Shown here piece by piece: positions 49,913 to 58,258 of a stretch of 64,000 nucleotides of DNA. Source of the DNA: Clostridia bacterium (GTDB taxonomy: Bacteria; Bacillota; Clostridia; Lachnospirales; Lachnospiraceae); contig CAJTAT010000004.1 in the NCBI GenBank assembly GCA_910574475.1, positions 62,001 through 126,000 of the forward strand, read 5' to 3'. Both the position numbers and the translations under genes were made by a program. The notes under the pieces are model-generated. The model saw only the letters and a program-made list of their open reading frames with translations, was not told the origin of the DNA and searched no databases. How positions within the stretch are numbered: position 1 is the first letter of the stretch; the number at the start of each line of letters is the position of its first letter.

Positions 49913-51491
49913 GCTGCCTCCTGCAGGCGTTTGGGGAAACACCCTCATACTTTTTAAAGCAATAGCTAAAATAATGTTGATCATTGTAGCCACATTTTTC
50001 CGATACCTCACGAATCTTCATGGATGTCTCTAAAAGTAGCTTTTTTGCTGTGTCCATACGCTTTTTCGTGAGTAGATCAATAAAGGTACTCCCTGTGAGA
50101 CGTTTGATCAGGGCGCTCAGATAATTGGGTGTGACTGAAATTACACTGCTGATAGAATTGAGAGATAATTCTGGATCCATATATTGGCGCTCAATCATAG
50201 CCAGAGCCTTGTCGCAGATTACAGAACCACTCTTTTTTCGATGTTCTGTCACCAGATCCCTAGCCGCAAGGCAAAACGTCAGATAGCGCTCCTGCATTTC
50301 CTGGACATTTTCGAAAAATGTCTGGCCCTGGAGAGGAGATAGGCGCTGAAGATTCATAACTGCTTCACTGTCCACTACTGCATATGTTACCCGAAAGACA
50401 GCTGCAACTAATTGAACCATGACAAGCTGCATGTTCATGGGGGGCACTTCTTTCTGTTCCATCTGCCCAAAAAGCCCTCTCAGATAACCGGAAAGCTCTT
50501 CTTCCTGGCCACTGCGCAGTAATCCTTCTATTTCGTTCACGGATGCCTGCACTGCCTCCTGGTCGAAAGATCCTGACCGCTCAATATCTGCGATAAAATA
50601 GGCTCCCTGATCGCTGCGCTTTGAATAGCTGATTGCGTCCATAGCCTCAATGTATGCTTCGTGGCAGTTACTAAGTCCCGATACAATACGGCTGACGCCA
50701 ATTGACACCGAAAGATTCATAATTCGTTTTACACTTTGAGAAATATCCTCCACAATAATGTGGAGATACTTCTCAAGCTCAAGACGGGTGGAACTCAGAA
50801 GTGAAACAATGCGTCCATTGGCATAAAAACATATATGGTCCATGTACTTGTCCAAAATCAAATGAATAGCATTCGCCCTTGTCTCAATGGTACAGTTTTT
50901 CCCCTGCTCATCCCAAAAGCTTGTCACAAGAACCGTATAGTACAAGTCTTCCTGATCGCTTTTTAAAAATCCTTTTTCGATGGCCTCCTTACACAGAATC
51001 TGTTCTCTCTCTTTACTTTTCTCTCCCTGAAAGGAGTCCAAAAGTAAAGGCATCAAAAAGTTGATGAGAGCTTGCTCCTCTTCATGAGCCGTTTTCTTTG
51101 TAAATGCCTCGAACTTATCATCGATTTTTTTCTTGATTTTTTTTAACTCTTCCGTTAATTCCCGGGCAGAAATAGGTTTTAACATATAGCTGATAATATT
51201 ATACTGGATAGCCTGCTGTGCATAAGTGAAATCATCATAGCCGCTTAAAAATGCAATCTGTATGTTAGGTCGAATCTCTCGTACCTCCCGGGCAAGATCG
51301 ATTCCTGACATAAAAGGCATCCGCACATCTGTCAGCAATAAATCAGGCTCCAGCTTTTCCACCAGTTCCAGGGCTTCCGCACCGTTCTCAGCCTCCCCCA
51401 CTACTTGAAATCCAATATTTTCCCAATCAATTCGGCGTATTAATGCTTGCCGAAGCTCCATCTCGTCATCTGCAATTACGATTGTATACAT
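49899..51491 (-). CDS. Response regulator, YesN/AraC type
   Basis: A 530-residue regulator with an N-terminal receiver domain (MYTIVIADDEMELRQALIRR; phospho-Asp in PDLLLTDVRMPFMSGIDLAR near residue 55), a long middle domain, and two AraC-type helix-turn-helices at the end (LSLNSISSVISVTPNYLSAL and IREVSEKCGYNDQHYFSYCF). ATG 51491 is chosen because AAAGG precedes it; a further ATG six codons upstream has no site. It is the first gene of a run RR, kinase, sugar-binding sensor, then mglBAC. The mglB upstream direct repeats are its probable target. Confidence 0.92.
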   Translation of the reverse strand: MYTIVIADDEMELRQALIRRIDWENIGFQVVGEAENGAEALELVEKLEPDLLLTDVRMPFMSGIDLAREVREIRPNIQIAFLSGYDDFTYAQQAIQYNIISYMLKPISARELTEELKKIKKKIDDKFEAFTKKTAHEEEQALINFLMPLLLDSFQGEKSKEREQILCKEAIEKGFLKSDQEDLYYTVLVTSFWDEQGKNCTIETRANAIHLILDKYMDHICFYANGRIVSLLSSTRLELEKYLHIIVEDISQSVKRIMNLSVSIGVSRIVSGLSNCHEAYIEAMDAISYSKRSDQGAYFIADIERSGSFDQEAVQASVNEIEGLLRSGQEEELSGYLRGLFGQMEQKEVPPMNMQLVMVQLVAAVFRVTYAVVDSEAVMNLQRLSPLQGQTFFENVQEMQERYLTFCLAARDLVTEHRKKSGSVICDKALAMIERQYMDPELSLNSISSVISVTPNYLSALIKRLTGSTFIDLLTKKRMDTAKKLLLETSMKIREVSEKCGYNDQHYFSYCFKKYEGVSPNACRRQHEEG

Positions 51492-51557
51492 GCTTTTAAA
51501 ACCTTTCATAAATCTTAATACCGAAGCTTTAAATATGGTTTGGCCAATCTAATTGTT

Positions 51558-51586
51558 ATTATACATGATCTGGGAATAAAGGGCAA
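51558..51586 (-). promoter_or_regulatory. Promoter of the YesN-YesM-sensor genes
   Basis: TTGCCC (51586-51581), a 17-nt spacer and TATAAT (51563-51558) precede the regulator ATG by about 65 bp. The -35 lies directly after the T-run of a terminator. Confidence 0.65.
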
Positions 51587-51588
51587 AG

Positions 51589-51715
51589 AAAAAGGTTCCT
51601 GCCAAGGCAGAAACCTATAAGTTCGAGGGAGTGGGGGCCTCCTCTCGGAAACCCCCGAGTGTTATGAATGAAATACTGATATGTGTTCTTGCTACATTCT
51701 TAATATACCAAGGAA
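51589..51715 (-). ncRNA. Candidate small RNA with its own terminator
   Basis: On the minus strand a canonical terminator (AGGTTTCTGCC paired with GGCAGGAACCT, then TTTTTC; 51616-51589) ends a transcript that cannot be galK, because galK already has a strong terminator 170 bp earlier. Between the two there is no open frame. The sequence before the terminator forms CTCGG-GGGTTT-CCGAG (51659-51644), followed by GGAG-GCCCCCA-CTCC (51642-51628); the outer bases of the two compete for one GAG, and the GGG and CCC loops could pair with each other. The 5' end is unknown; a weak -10 (TATATT, 51712-51707) is a guess. Family unassigned. Confidence 0.45.
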
Positions 51716-51783
51716 TTGTGACCATTTTATGTCCATCTTATAAAAAAAGAATAAAGTAGATTAAGAAATTCTTATGAAAGACG

Positions 51784-51822
51784 AAAAAAAGTCGAAGCCC
51801 CAGCAAACTGCGGGGCTTCGAC
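51784..51822 (-). terminator. Terminator after galK
   Basis: GTCGAAGCCCC (51791-51801) and GGGGCTTCGAC (51812-51822) make a perfect 11-bp stem with a 10-nt loop, followed on the minus strand by seven T bases. Confidence 0.92.
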
Positions 51823-51902
51823 CCTCGGGGCAGTACCCGATAAAGCGGGGCAGGCCCTCGCCAAAGGTCTGCAAGCAGCCACTTGGCTCGTTGCCCGCGG
51901 GA
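51823..51902 (-). repeat. GC-rich structured element between galK and its terminator
   Basis: About 80 nt much richer in GC than the flanks. On the minus strand it begins with the palindrome CCCGCGGG (51902-51895), then GCAA and TTGC flanking AGCC-AAGT-GGCT (51894-51871), then CCCG-CTTTAT-CGGG (51849-51836), and joins the terminator hairpin. It could be part of a structured RNA in the galK 3' region or a dispersed repeat. Confidence 0.55.
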
Positions 51903-51917
51903 ATTAAAATTGCATTT

Positions 51918-53081
51918 TTACAGGGTTCTTGCGCCATCTCCAATGTCAACCACATAGAAATCAGCCTTGATTTTCGTACGCTTTTCATAAGCTGCGCCTA
52001 CCTTTTCAATAAAGGAATCCACTGCGTCATTTTCCACAATGCTCACAGTACACCCACCAAATCCTCCCCCAGTCATTCGGGATCCGATGACTCCGGGCAC
52101 CTTCCATGCCTCCTCTGTCAAAATATCCATCTCAGGACAGGAAACTGCATAATCATCCCGCAGTGACACATGGGAATCATTCATAAGCTTTCCAAAAGCT
52201 TTAATATTATTTTCCTTCAGGGCACTGACTGCTTGGAGCGTCCTCTGATTTTCGTAGACTGCATGTTTTGCCCGCTTTTGTTCCGTAGGATCTGCAATAG
52301 AGGATTGATACTGTTCAAACTGTTCAATATCCAGATCCCCCAGTGTCTGAATATCGACTACATTTTGCAACTGTCTCAGGGCTGATTCACACTGCTGGCG
52401 GCGCACATTGTACTCTGAACCTACCAGATTATGCTTTACATTGCTATTTGTAATCACGATCTTCGCATGATTAAGTTTTACAGATGCATATTCGTAGGAA
52501 AGATCTGCCGTATTTAGGAAGATGGCGCAATCCTTTTTCCCCATGGCGCTGGCAAACTGATCCATAATGCCACAGTTCATGCCATTAAAATGATTCTCAG
52601 AAAATTGTCCAATCAGTGCGATCTCTATCTGACTTACATCAAAGTCAAACATATCCCGCAGTATCACGCCAATCAGCACTTCTAAAGATGCAGAAGATGA
52701 GAGACCAGAGCCATTGGGAATATCTCCTGAGATAACAATGTCCATTCCCCGGGGCACTGAGAAGCCTTTTTCACCAAACGCCCAGAATACTCCTTTGGGA
52801 TAATTGGTCCACCCAGCCTCTTCCTTGTACACCAGATCATCCAGGCTTGTCTCTATGATACCCTCTTGTTCAAAATTCATAGAATAGAAACGTAAGTTGC
52901 GATCCTCCCGCTTTCTGGCTGCTGCATAGGTTCCCATTGTCAAGGCACAGGGAAACACATGGCCACCGTTATAGTCCGTATGCTCTCCGATCAGATTTAC
53001 ACGGCCTGGTGCAAAGTAAGTGCGGATATCCCCTTCTCCCCCAAAGATATCTGCAAATTTTTTTAAGACTTGATCCTTCAT
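51918..53081 (-). CDS. galK: Galactokinase
   Basis: A 387-residue GHMP kinase that phosphorylates galactose to galactose 1-phosphate, the first step of the Leloir pathway. Signature motifs are GRVNLIGEHTDYNGGHVFPC at the N terminus, SGDIPNGSGLSSSASLEVLI (the GLSSS loop, ATP binding), MNCGIMDQFASAMG with the catalytic Asp, and SRMTGGGFGGCTVSIV near the C terminus. The ATG has GGAGG upstream. galT and galE are not in the window. It is separated from the sensor operon but adjacent to it, and galactose import by MglBAC would supply the substrate. Confidence 0.96.
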   Translation of the reverse strand: MKDQVLKKFADIFGGEGDIRTYFAPGRVNLIGEHTDYNGGHVFPCALTMGTYAAARKREDRNLRFYSMNFEQEGIIETSLDDLVYKEEAGWTNYPKGVFWAFGEKGFSVPRGMDIVISGDIPNGSGLSSSASLEVLIGVILRDMFDFDVSQIEIALIGQFSENHFNGMNCGIMDQFASAMGKKDCAIFLNTADLSYEYASVKLNHAKIVITNSNVKHNLVGSEYNVRRQQCESALRQLQNVVDIQTLGDLDIEQFEQYQSSIADPTEQKRAKHAVYENQRTLQAVSALKENNIKAFGKLMNDSHVSLRDDYAVSCPEMDILTEEAWKVPGVIGSRMTGGGFGGCTVSIVENDAVDSFIEKVGAAYEKRTKIKADFYVVDIGDGARTL

Positions 53082-53136
53082 ATGATATAGACCTCCATAT
53101 TATAAATTCCCTTCACTGACACTAACCTCAGTATAA

Positions 53137-53171
53137 TAAAAAAACAGGCGTCTGTCCACACAGACACCTGT
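53137..53171 (-). terminator. Terminator of the second amino-acid ABC operon
   Basis: ACAGGCGTCTGT and ACAGACACCTGT form a 12-bp stem with one mismatch and a 4-nt loop, with a seven-T run on the minus strand. It lies between the ATPase gene and galK. Confidence 0.9.
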
Positions 53172-53231
53172 AAATTATGCAAAAGAATTTCTCAAAACAA
53201 AATACCGCGCCGTAAAGTATATCCCATCAAC

Positions 53232-53954
53232 TCACAAAATCTTTGACAGGAAGTCCTGAAGCCTGGGATCTTTGGGATGCTCGAAGAATTCCTGAGGCGT
53301 ATTTTCTTCCTTAATCACACCCTCGTCCATGAATACCACTCTGGTTCCCACCTCTCTGGCGAATCCCATCTCATGTGTCACCACTACCATAGTCATACCG
53401 TCTCTGGCAAGCTGCTTCATCAGCTCCAAAACCTCTCCAACCATCTCTGGGTCGAGAGCGGAGGTAGGCTCGTCAAAGAGCATCACCTTGGGATTCATGG
53501 CAAGGGAGCGCACAATAGCAATACGCTGCTTCTGGCCGCCGGAAAGCTGGATAGGATATACATCTGCCTTATCTTCCAGATTCACCAGCTTCAGAAGACG
53601 CATGGCCTCCTCCTCTGCCTGCTCCTTTGTCATCAGCTTCAACTGGACAGGGGCCAGCATAATATTCTTTTTCACCGTCAAATTGGCAAAAAGGTTAAAA
53701 TGTTGGAATACCATTCCCATGTGCTGACGCACTTTATTGATGTCTGTATTTGGGGATGTAACCTCTTCCCCGTCAAAGGTAATTGTTCCGCTGCTTGGCT
53801 CCTCCAAGAGGTTCAGGCATCGCAGAAAGGTAGACTTGCCAGAGCCGGAAGGTCCTACGATAACCACCTTTTCTCCCGGTTCAATATGAGTGTCAATATG
53901 AGAAATAACCTGATTATTCCCAAAGCTTTTCGATAAATCCTTAACGTATATCAC
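53232..53954 (-). CDS. Amino-acid ABC transporter ATP-binding protein (second system)
   Basis: A 240-residue ATPase of the GlnQ family: Walker [22 protein letters not shown]-loop [13 protein letters not shown], signature [20 protein letters not shown], Walker [21 protein letters not shown] and switch [16 protein letters not shown] start after AGGAGG overlaps the permease gene by 14 bp. The operon order is binding protein, permease, ATPase. Unlike the 26.7-kb system it has only one permease gene and should form a homodimer. Confidence 0.94.
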   Translation of the reverse strand: MIYVKDLSKSFGNNQVISHIDTHIEPGEKVVIVGPSGSGKSTFLRCLNLLEEPSSGTITFDGEEVTSPNTDINKVRQHMGMVFQHFNLFANLTVKKNIMLAPVQLKLMTKEQAEEEAMRLLKLVNLEDKADVYPIQLSGGQKQRIAIVRSLAMNPKVMLFDEPTSALDPEMVGEVLELMKQLARDGMTMVVVTHEMGFAREVGTRVVFMDEGVIKEENTPQEFFEHPKDPRLQDFLSKIL

Positions 53955-54657
53955 TCTGTCTCAGCCTCCTCTCCATCTTACCCAGAAGCCAGGTTAAAAG
54001 CATAACCAGTGCCAGATACATAATTGCAATACCAAAAAAGGGCACAAAAGCCTGATATGTATTTGCCTGAACAATCATGGCCCCCTTTGTCAGATCCTTA
54101 AGTCCAATGACTGTCACAATGGAAGTCTCCTTCAACAGGGTAATCAACTCATTTCCCAGAGCAGGAAGCACATTTTTAAAAGCCTGGGGAATAATGATAA
54201 ATCGCATGGTTTTCACATAATTCAGGCCCAGAGAGCGACCAGCCTCCATCTGTCCCTTATCAATAGACATAATACCGGAGCGCACAATCTCTGCTACATA
54301 AGCACCCGAGTTAATACCGAAAGATATCACTGCGCAACAAATCAGGTTCCCGTCTGTGGCTCTTGTATTCCAGATAACAAACCACATAATCAGAAGCTGC
54401 ACCATCATAGGCGTTCCACGGATGACAGTCAGATAAACCTTACAAATGCCGTTAAGCACCCGCAGCACAAGACCACGCTTATTCATAGGCTGCTGATCGT
54501 GGGCAGAACGCACAATCGCCACCAGCAGGCCCAATACCACCCCCAGAATCAGGGCAAGCGCCGTCACGATCAAAGTGATCCTCAATCCCTTGATAAAATA
54601 CAAATAATTATCCTTCAAAATGAAGGTCTGATAAATATCTGCCTGCAGTTTTTCCAT
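53941..54657 (-). CDS. Amino-acid ABC transporter permease (second system)
   Basis: A 238-residue HisM/GlnP-type permease. Start ATG 54657 follows GGGAG; a GTG four codons upstream has no site. Segments include [20 protein letters not shown] and [20 protein letters not shown], the latter being the typical RGTP region of this family. The EAA loop reads [32 protein letters not shown] near residues 155-186. Follows the binding-protein gene after a terminator-like hairpin. Confidence 0.92.
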   Translation of the reverse strand: MEKLQADIYQTFILKDNYLYFIKGLRITLIVTALALILGVVLGLLVAIVRSAHDQQPMNKRGLVLRVLNGICKVYLTVIRGTPMMVQLLIMWFVIWNTRATDGNLICCAVISFGINSGAYVAEIVRSGIMSIDKGQMEAGRSLGLNYVKTMRFIIIPQAFKNVLPALGNELITLLKETSIVTVIGLKDLTKGAMIVQANTYQAFVPFFGIAIMYLALVMLLTWLLGKMERRLRQSDIR

Positions 54658-54721
54658 CCAAGCTCCCACGCCGTTTCCCGGCCCCCTTTCGTTTTACCCC
54701 TTACATTTTCCCTGTGCAGAG

Positions 54722-54754
54722 AAAAAGAGGATGTCTCAAAATGACACATCCTCT
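54722..54754 (-). terminator. Terminator between binding-protein and permease genes (second system)
   Basis: AGAGGATGT (54726-54734) and ACATCCTCT (54746-54754) make a 9-bp stem extended by GTCA/TGAG-type pairs, followed by TTTTTC on the minus strand. It should favour binding protein over permease. Confidence 0.85.
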
Positions 54755-54763
54755 GATGCTCCT

Positions 54764-55624
54764 TTATTCTGCTTTGATATACTTGTCCAGAATTGCCTGG
54801 ATGGAACCGTCGGCAATCAGTTCGTCCAGCGCAGTGTTCAACGCGTTCAGCAGGGCATCATTATCCTTAGACACTGCCGCTGCATAGTCTTCATTCGCAT
54901 ACTCTGTATCAAGAATCTTCAGCCCCTCATTTGCCTCCACGAAGCTAATCGCTGGCTGTTTGTCAATCACAACACAGTCCACTTTATCTGTCAGAAGGCT
55001 CTGCACTGCTGTTGCACCGTTTGTACAAGCTACCACACTATCCTCGCCGTAGTCGTCAGCACAAAAAGTATGTCCTGTAGTTCCTTCCTGCACGCCGATG
55101 AGCTTACCTTCCAGATCATCGATAGACTGGATGTCAGAATCTTCTTTCACGATAACTACCTGTATACCATTTGCATAAGTATTGGTAAAGTTTACATTCT
55201 CCAATCTCTCTTCTGTCACAGTCATACCAGCAAGACCTACATCAATCTTTCCAGTCTGAACAGATGTAACAATGGCTGTAAAGTCCATGTCCTGGATCTC
55301 CAGGGTCAATCCCAACTTCTCAGCCAAAAGACCTGCAATCTCTGCATCGATACCTACAATCTCTTCCCCGTCATAGAACTCATAAGGTGGGAAGGTAGCA
55401 TTGGTTCCCATTGTCAGAACGCCTTCTGTCACAGTCGTAAAATCTCCAGCCGCCTCTCCATTGTCTTCAGGCGCCTCTGCTCCTTCTGCCTCAGCCGGCT
55501 CCTCGCTGTCTGCTGGCGCTTCTGTCTGAGCTGGCGCTTCTGTAGGCTCCTCTCCTTTGGAACCGCAGGCTGCCAAAGAAATACACATAAGACTTGCCAT
55601 GAATACTGCAATTAATTTTTTCAT
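54764..55624 (-). CDS. Amino-acid ABC transporter substrate-binding lipoprotein (second system)
   Basis: A 286-residue type-3 binding protein. The signal peptide KKLIAVFMASLMCISLAACG ends in lipobox Cys20. A linker rich in Glu, Ala and Pro (TEAPAQTEAPADSEEPAEAE) separates it from the ligand domain, which starts FTTVTEGVLTMGTNATFPPY and continues IVGIDAEIAGLLAEKLGL and VGLAGMTVTEERLENVNFT. Ligand unknown. A promoter with TTGCTT-N16-TAAAAT and an unusual ATTTATGCATAAAT palindrome lie upstream. It is transcribed divergently from uppP. Confidence 0.93.
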   Translation of the reverse strand: MKKLIAVFMASLMCISLAACGSKGEEPTEAPAQTEAPADSEEPAEAEGAEAPEDNGEAAGDFTTVTEGVLTMGTNATFPPYEFYDGEEIVGIDAEIAGLLAEKLGLTLEIQDMDFTAIVTSVQTGKIDVGLAGMTVTEERLENVNFTNTYANGIQVVIVKEDSDIQSIDDLEGKLIGVQEGTTGHTFCADDYGEDSVVACTNGATAVQSLLTDKVDCVVIDKQPAISFVEANEGLKILDTEYANEDYAAAVSKDNDALLNALNTALDELIADGSIQAILDKYIKAE

Positions 55625-55722
55625 ATTCTTTTCCTCCCATAATAAATAATAGGCTTAAACCTACGCTACATTTTATCATTATTTTAGAAAAAAGCAAGAG
55701 ACAAGACGTATAAATTTTAACT

Positions 55723-55736
55723 ATTTATGCATAAAT
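55723..55736. promoter_or_regulatory. AT-rich palindrome upstream of the binding-protein gene
   Basis: ATTTATGCATAAAT is a perfect 14-bp palindrome inside a wider AT-rich, roughly symmetric stretch (55710-55752) about 100 bp before the binding-protein gene and 35 bp upstream of its -35. Arginine repressor sites look somewhat like this, but no assignment can be made. Confidence 0.35.
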
Positions 55737-55803
55737 TTTAGTTTTATTTATACAGTACCCCTTCTGCGAAAGCTTTCGATTCTATAGGTTATAAGCTTCT
55801 ACA

Positions 55804-55831
55804 TTGACTTTAAACTCGAATATGATATACT
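55804..55831 (+). promoter_or_regulatory. uppP promoter
   Basis: TTGACT (55804-55809), a 16-nt spacer and TATACT (55826-55831) lie about 38 bp before the uppP ATG. Confidence 0.65.
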
Positions 55832-55868
55832 GGAACAAAAATCTGAAAAGGAATGAGGAACTTACAAT

Positions 55869-56693
55869 ATGGATATTTTGGAATGGTTAAAAGTACTCTT
55901 ACTAGGTATCGTGGAAGGCGTGACAGAATGGCTTCCCATCAGCAGTACTGGACATATGATACTCATTGAGGAATTGATACATCTAAATGTAAGCGATGAA
56001 TTTATGGAAATGTTCCGGGTAGTCATCCAGTTGGGAGCTATTCTGGCAGTAGTTGTGCTTTATTTCGGCAAACTGTGGCCTTTTACCACTCCCTCCAAGG
56101 GATGGATCAAAAAAGACACCTGGCTCCTCTGGTTCAAAGTCCTGGCTGCCGTTCTTCCCGCCGCCATCATTGGTCTCCCCTTTGACGACAAGCTGGATGC
56201 CATGTTCTACAATTATCAGACTGTGGCTGTCACGTTGATCGTGTACGGTGTTCTCTTTATTATTCTCGAAAATCGTAATAAAGGGAAAAACCCCCGGGTA
56301 AAAACTTTCAGCCAACTAAGCTTTTCCATGGCCTTCTTTATCGGTGCATTCCAGGTATTAGCTCTGATTCCCGGCACTTCCCGTTCTGGTGCAACGATTT
56401 TAGGCGCTATGCTTCTTGGACTTTCCCGTCCTTTAGCCGCAGAGTTCAGCTTTTTTTTGGGAATTCCAGTTATGTTTGGCGCTAGCCTGTTAAAGCTGGT
56501 AAAGTTTGGTTTTGCCTTTACAGGTACAGAGATTGCTATATTGCTTGTGGGTATGGTGACAGCTTTTGTGATTTCTATTCTGGCTATCCGATTCCTCATG
56601 GGATATATCAGAAGAAATGACTTTAAAGTCTTTGGATATTATCGGATTATCCTGGGTATTCTTGTGTTAACATACTTTATTCTTCTGGGCTAG
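55869..56693 (+). CDS. uppP: Undecaprenyl-diphosphatase UppP (BacA)
   Basis: A 274-residue membrane enzyme that removes a phosphate from undecaprenyl pyrophosphate so that the lipid carrier can be reused in cell-wall synthesis; extra copies give bacitracin resistance. The two active-site blocks are complete: [20 protein letters not shown] (residues 17-36) and [20 protein letters not shown] (about residues 165-185). About eight hydrophobic segments. It stands alone with its own promoter and is followed by a bidirectional terminator. The ribosome site is GAGGAAC. Confidence 0.95.
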   Translation: MDILEWLKVLLLGIVEGVTEWLPISSTGHMILIEELIHLNVSDEFMEMFRVVIQLGAILAVVVLYFGKLWPFTTPSKGWIKKDTWLLWFKVLAAVLPAAIIGLPFDDKLDAMFYNYQTVAVTLIVYGVLFIILENRNKGKNPRVKTFSQLSFSMAFFIGAFQVLALIPGTSRSGATILGAMLLGLSRPLAAEFSFFLGIPVMFGASLLKLVKFGFAFTGTEIAILLVGMVTAFVISILAIRFLMGYIRRNDFKVFGYYRIILGILVLTYFILLG

Positions 56694-56732
56694 AAATCTA
56701 AACGGGACATAAAAGAATTTTAAACTCGACAT

Positions 56733-56763
56733 AAAAATGAGGCTGCTAAAGCAGCCCCATTTC
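56733..56763. terminator. Bidirectional terminator after uppP
   Basis: GGCTGC and GCAGCC with a TAAA loop, extended by ATG/CAT pairs, flanked by A-rich sequence on the left (T-run on the minus strand for the aminotransferase gene) and TTTC on the right. Confidence 0.8.
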
Positions 56764-56785
56764 TTATTTAATAAATAATTTCTGT

Positions 56786-58072
56786 TTATTTTTCTTCCAA
56801 TAGCTTTTCCACACTGGCCAACTTCACACAGAGCACAAACAAATCTGTGGCAACTGCCAGTTCTTCCGTTGTGGGGAAAGAAGGAGCAATACGAATATTA
56901 CTGTCCTTCGGGTCTTTCCCGTAAGGATATGTGGCTCCTGCGCCAGTCATTACGACGCCAGCTTCCTTACATTTCTTCACAATCTCTTTTGCGCATCCTT
57001 CCATGGCATCAAAAGATATAAAATATCCGCCTCTTGGCCGAATCCAGCTTCCGATCTCCAGTGCTGCAAGCTCCCGATCAAAGGTATCCAAAATGGCTTC
57101 AAACTTAGGGCGCATAATTGCTGCGTGCTTGCGCATATGCTCATGGATGCCATCAATATTTTTGAAAAACCTTACATGACGCAACTGGTTCACCTTATCA
57201 TGACCAATAGTCTGAATCGTCAACTGCTTCTTGATATCCTTTAGATTATTGGGGGAGGTGGCAATACAGGCTACACCAGAACCCGGAAAACTGATTTTGG
57301 ATGTGGAGCAGAATTTATAGACCAGGTCAGGATTTCCAGCTTTTTCACATTCGTCCAATATCTCAAGCAAAAAGTCCTGCGTGTCGTCATAGAGATGATG
57401 CACGCAGTAAGCATTATCCCAAAAAATACGAAAATCCTCTGCTGCGGGCTTAAGCTTTGCAAAACGGCGTACTGTCTCATCCGAATAAGTAATCCCTTGG
57501 GGATTGGAATATTTGGGCACACACCAGATACCTTTGATAGCTGAATCTGTGCTGACTAGCCTTTCCACCATATCCATATCCGGCCCTTCAGAAGTCATGG
57601 GCACATTTACCATCTCAATCCCGAAATATTCTGTAATTGCAAAATGGCGATCATATCCAGGAACGGGACACAAAAATTTCACCTTGTCCAACTTACACCA
57701 GGGAGTATGGCCCATGATTCCATGTGTCATAGCCCTGGCCACTGTATCGTACATCACATTTAAACTGGAATTACCATAAATAATAATCTTATCAGGAGAT
57801 ACCTCAGACATCTCGCCCAGAAGCTGTTTAGCCTCTTTCACTCCGTCTAGCACACCATAATTTCTACAGTCCACTCCCTCTGAGTCTTTCAGGTCCACAC
57901 CACTGTGTAGAACATCCATCATTTCCATTGAAAGATCCAGCTGTTCTGCGCTTGGCTTCCCCCGTGACATATCAAGATGAAGGTTCTGCGCTTTTACCTC
58001 CTGGTATTTTGCTTCCAACTCTGCCTTCAACTTCAGGAGTTCTTCCCTGCTTAATTTACCATATGCTGTCAT
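56786..58072 (-). CDS. Aspartate aminotransferase, class Ic type
   Basis: A 428-residue PLP enzyme of the newer aspartate aminotransferase group (PF12897), which is common in Clostridia. LHLDMSRGKPSAEQLDLSME near residue 37 is its hallmark. Others are GNSSLNVMYDTVARAMTHG, PGYDRHFAITEYFGIEM, WCVPKYSNPQGITYSDETVR, DNAYCVHHLYDD, FCSTSKISFPGSGVACIATS (PLP lysine) and NIRIAPSFPT. It interconverts aspartate with oxaloacetate and glutamate. ATG with AGGAGGTAGATT upstream. The HD-domain and homoserine dehydrogenase genes lie upstream on the same strand; all three may serve aspartate-family metabolism. Confidence 0.9.
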   Translation of the reverse strand: MTAYGKLSREELLKLKAELEAKYQEVKAQNLHLDMSRGKPSAEQLDLSMEMMDVLHSGVDLKDSEGVDCRNYGVLDGVKEAKQLLGEMSEVSPDKIIIYGNSSLNVMYDTVARAMTHGIMGHTPWCKLDKVKFLCPVPGYDRHFAITEYFGIEMVNVPMTSEGPDMDMVERLVSTDSAIKGIWCVPKYSNPQGITYSDETVRRFAKLKPAAEDFRIFWDNAYCVHHLYDDTQDFLLEILDECEKAGNPDLVYKFCSTSKISFPGSGVACIATSPNNLKDIKKQLTIQTIGHDKVNQLRHVRFFKNIDGIHEHMRKHAAIMRPKFEAILDTFDRELAALEIGSWIRPRGGYFISFDAMEGCAKEIVKKCKEAGVVMTGAGATYPYGKDPKDSNIRIAPSFPTTEELAVATDLFVLCVKLASVEKLLEEK

Positions 58073-58108
58073 AATCTACCTCCTATTTTAAGTACCGCTT
58101 TAGCTCTC

Positions 58109-58177
58109 CAGCACACGGGGATATAGAACAAATTACCGATTGTAAATACATACGTCCGTAAATTGTTCTGTGTGCTG
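58109..58177. repeat. Intergenic imperfect palindrome
   Basis: The right arm, read as its complement, is CAGCACACAGAACAATTTACG; the left arm is CAGCACAC, an 8-nt insert GGGGATAT, then AGAACAAATTACCG. So the arms match over about 20 bp apart from the insert and one or two changes. It lies between the HD gene end and the aminotransferase gene. No T-run follows. Same asymmetric style as the palindromes at 6393 and 26587. Confidence 0.7.
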
Positions 58178-58258
58178 TCCGGTCCTTTGCTGTTTTAATT
58201 TCGCTTCTCTGTAGCAGAGTATCCCTTTTTATAACTTTTGTCAACAAATTTCTCTCTT

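Larger units (their letters stand above)
51492..51917. other. Gene-free stretch between the YesN gene and galK
   Basis: No convincing protein gene in about 425 bp. It holds, from right to left: an uncharacterised structured segment and a strong terminator that follow galK (51784-51902), a candidate small RNA ending in a second terminator (51589-51715), and the promoter of the regulator gene (51558-51586). A 75-codon minus-strand frame (51761-51988) overlaps galK and the hairpins and is rejected. Confidence 0.75.

Noticed and set aside
51761-51988. 75-codon minus-strand open frame
   Set aside because: It overlaps galK out of frame and continues through the terminator hairpin; the sequence looks structural rather than coding.
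53277-53936. 219-codon plus-strand open frame
   Set aside because: Antisense to the amino-acid ABC ATPase with all its motifs intact.
54731-55615. 294-codon plus-strand open frame
   Set aside because: Antisense to the binding-protein gene; Cys- and His-rich composition typical of shadows.
55768-55779. CGAAAGCTTTCG palindrome as a regulatory site
   Set aside because: A 12-bp palindrome with no matching copy or promoter relation; may be chance.
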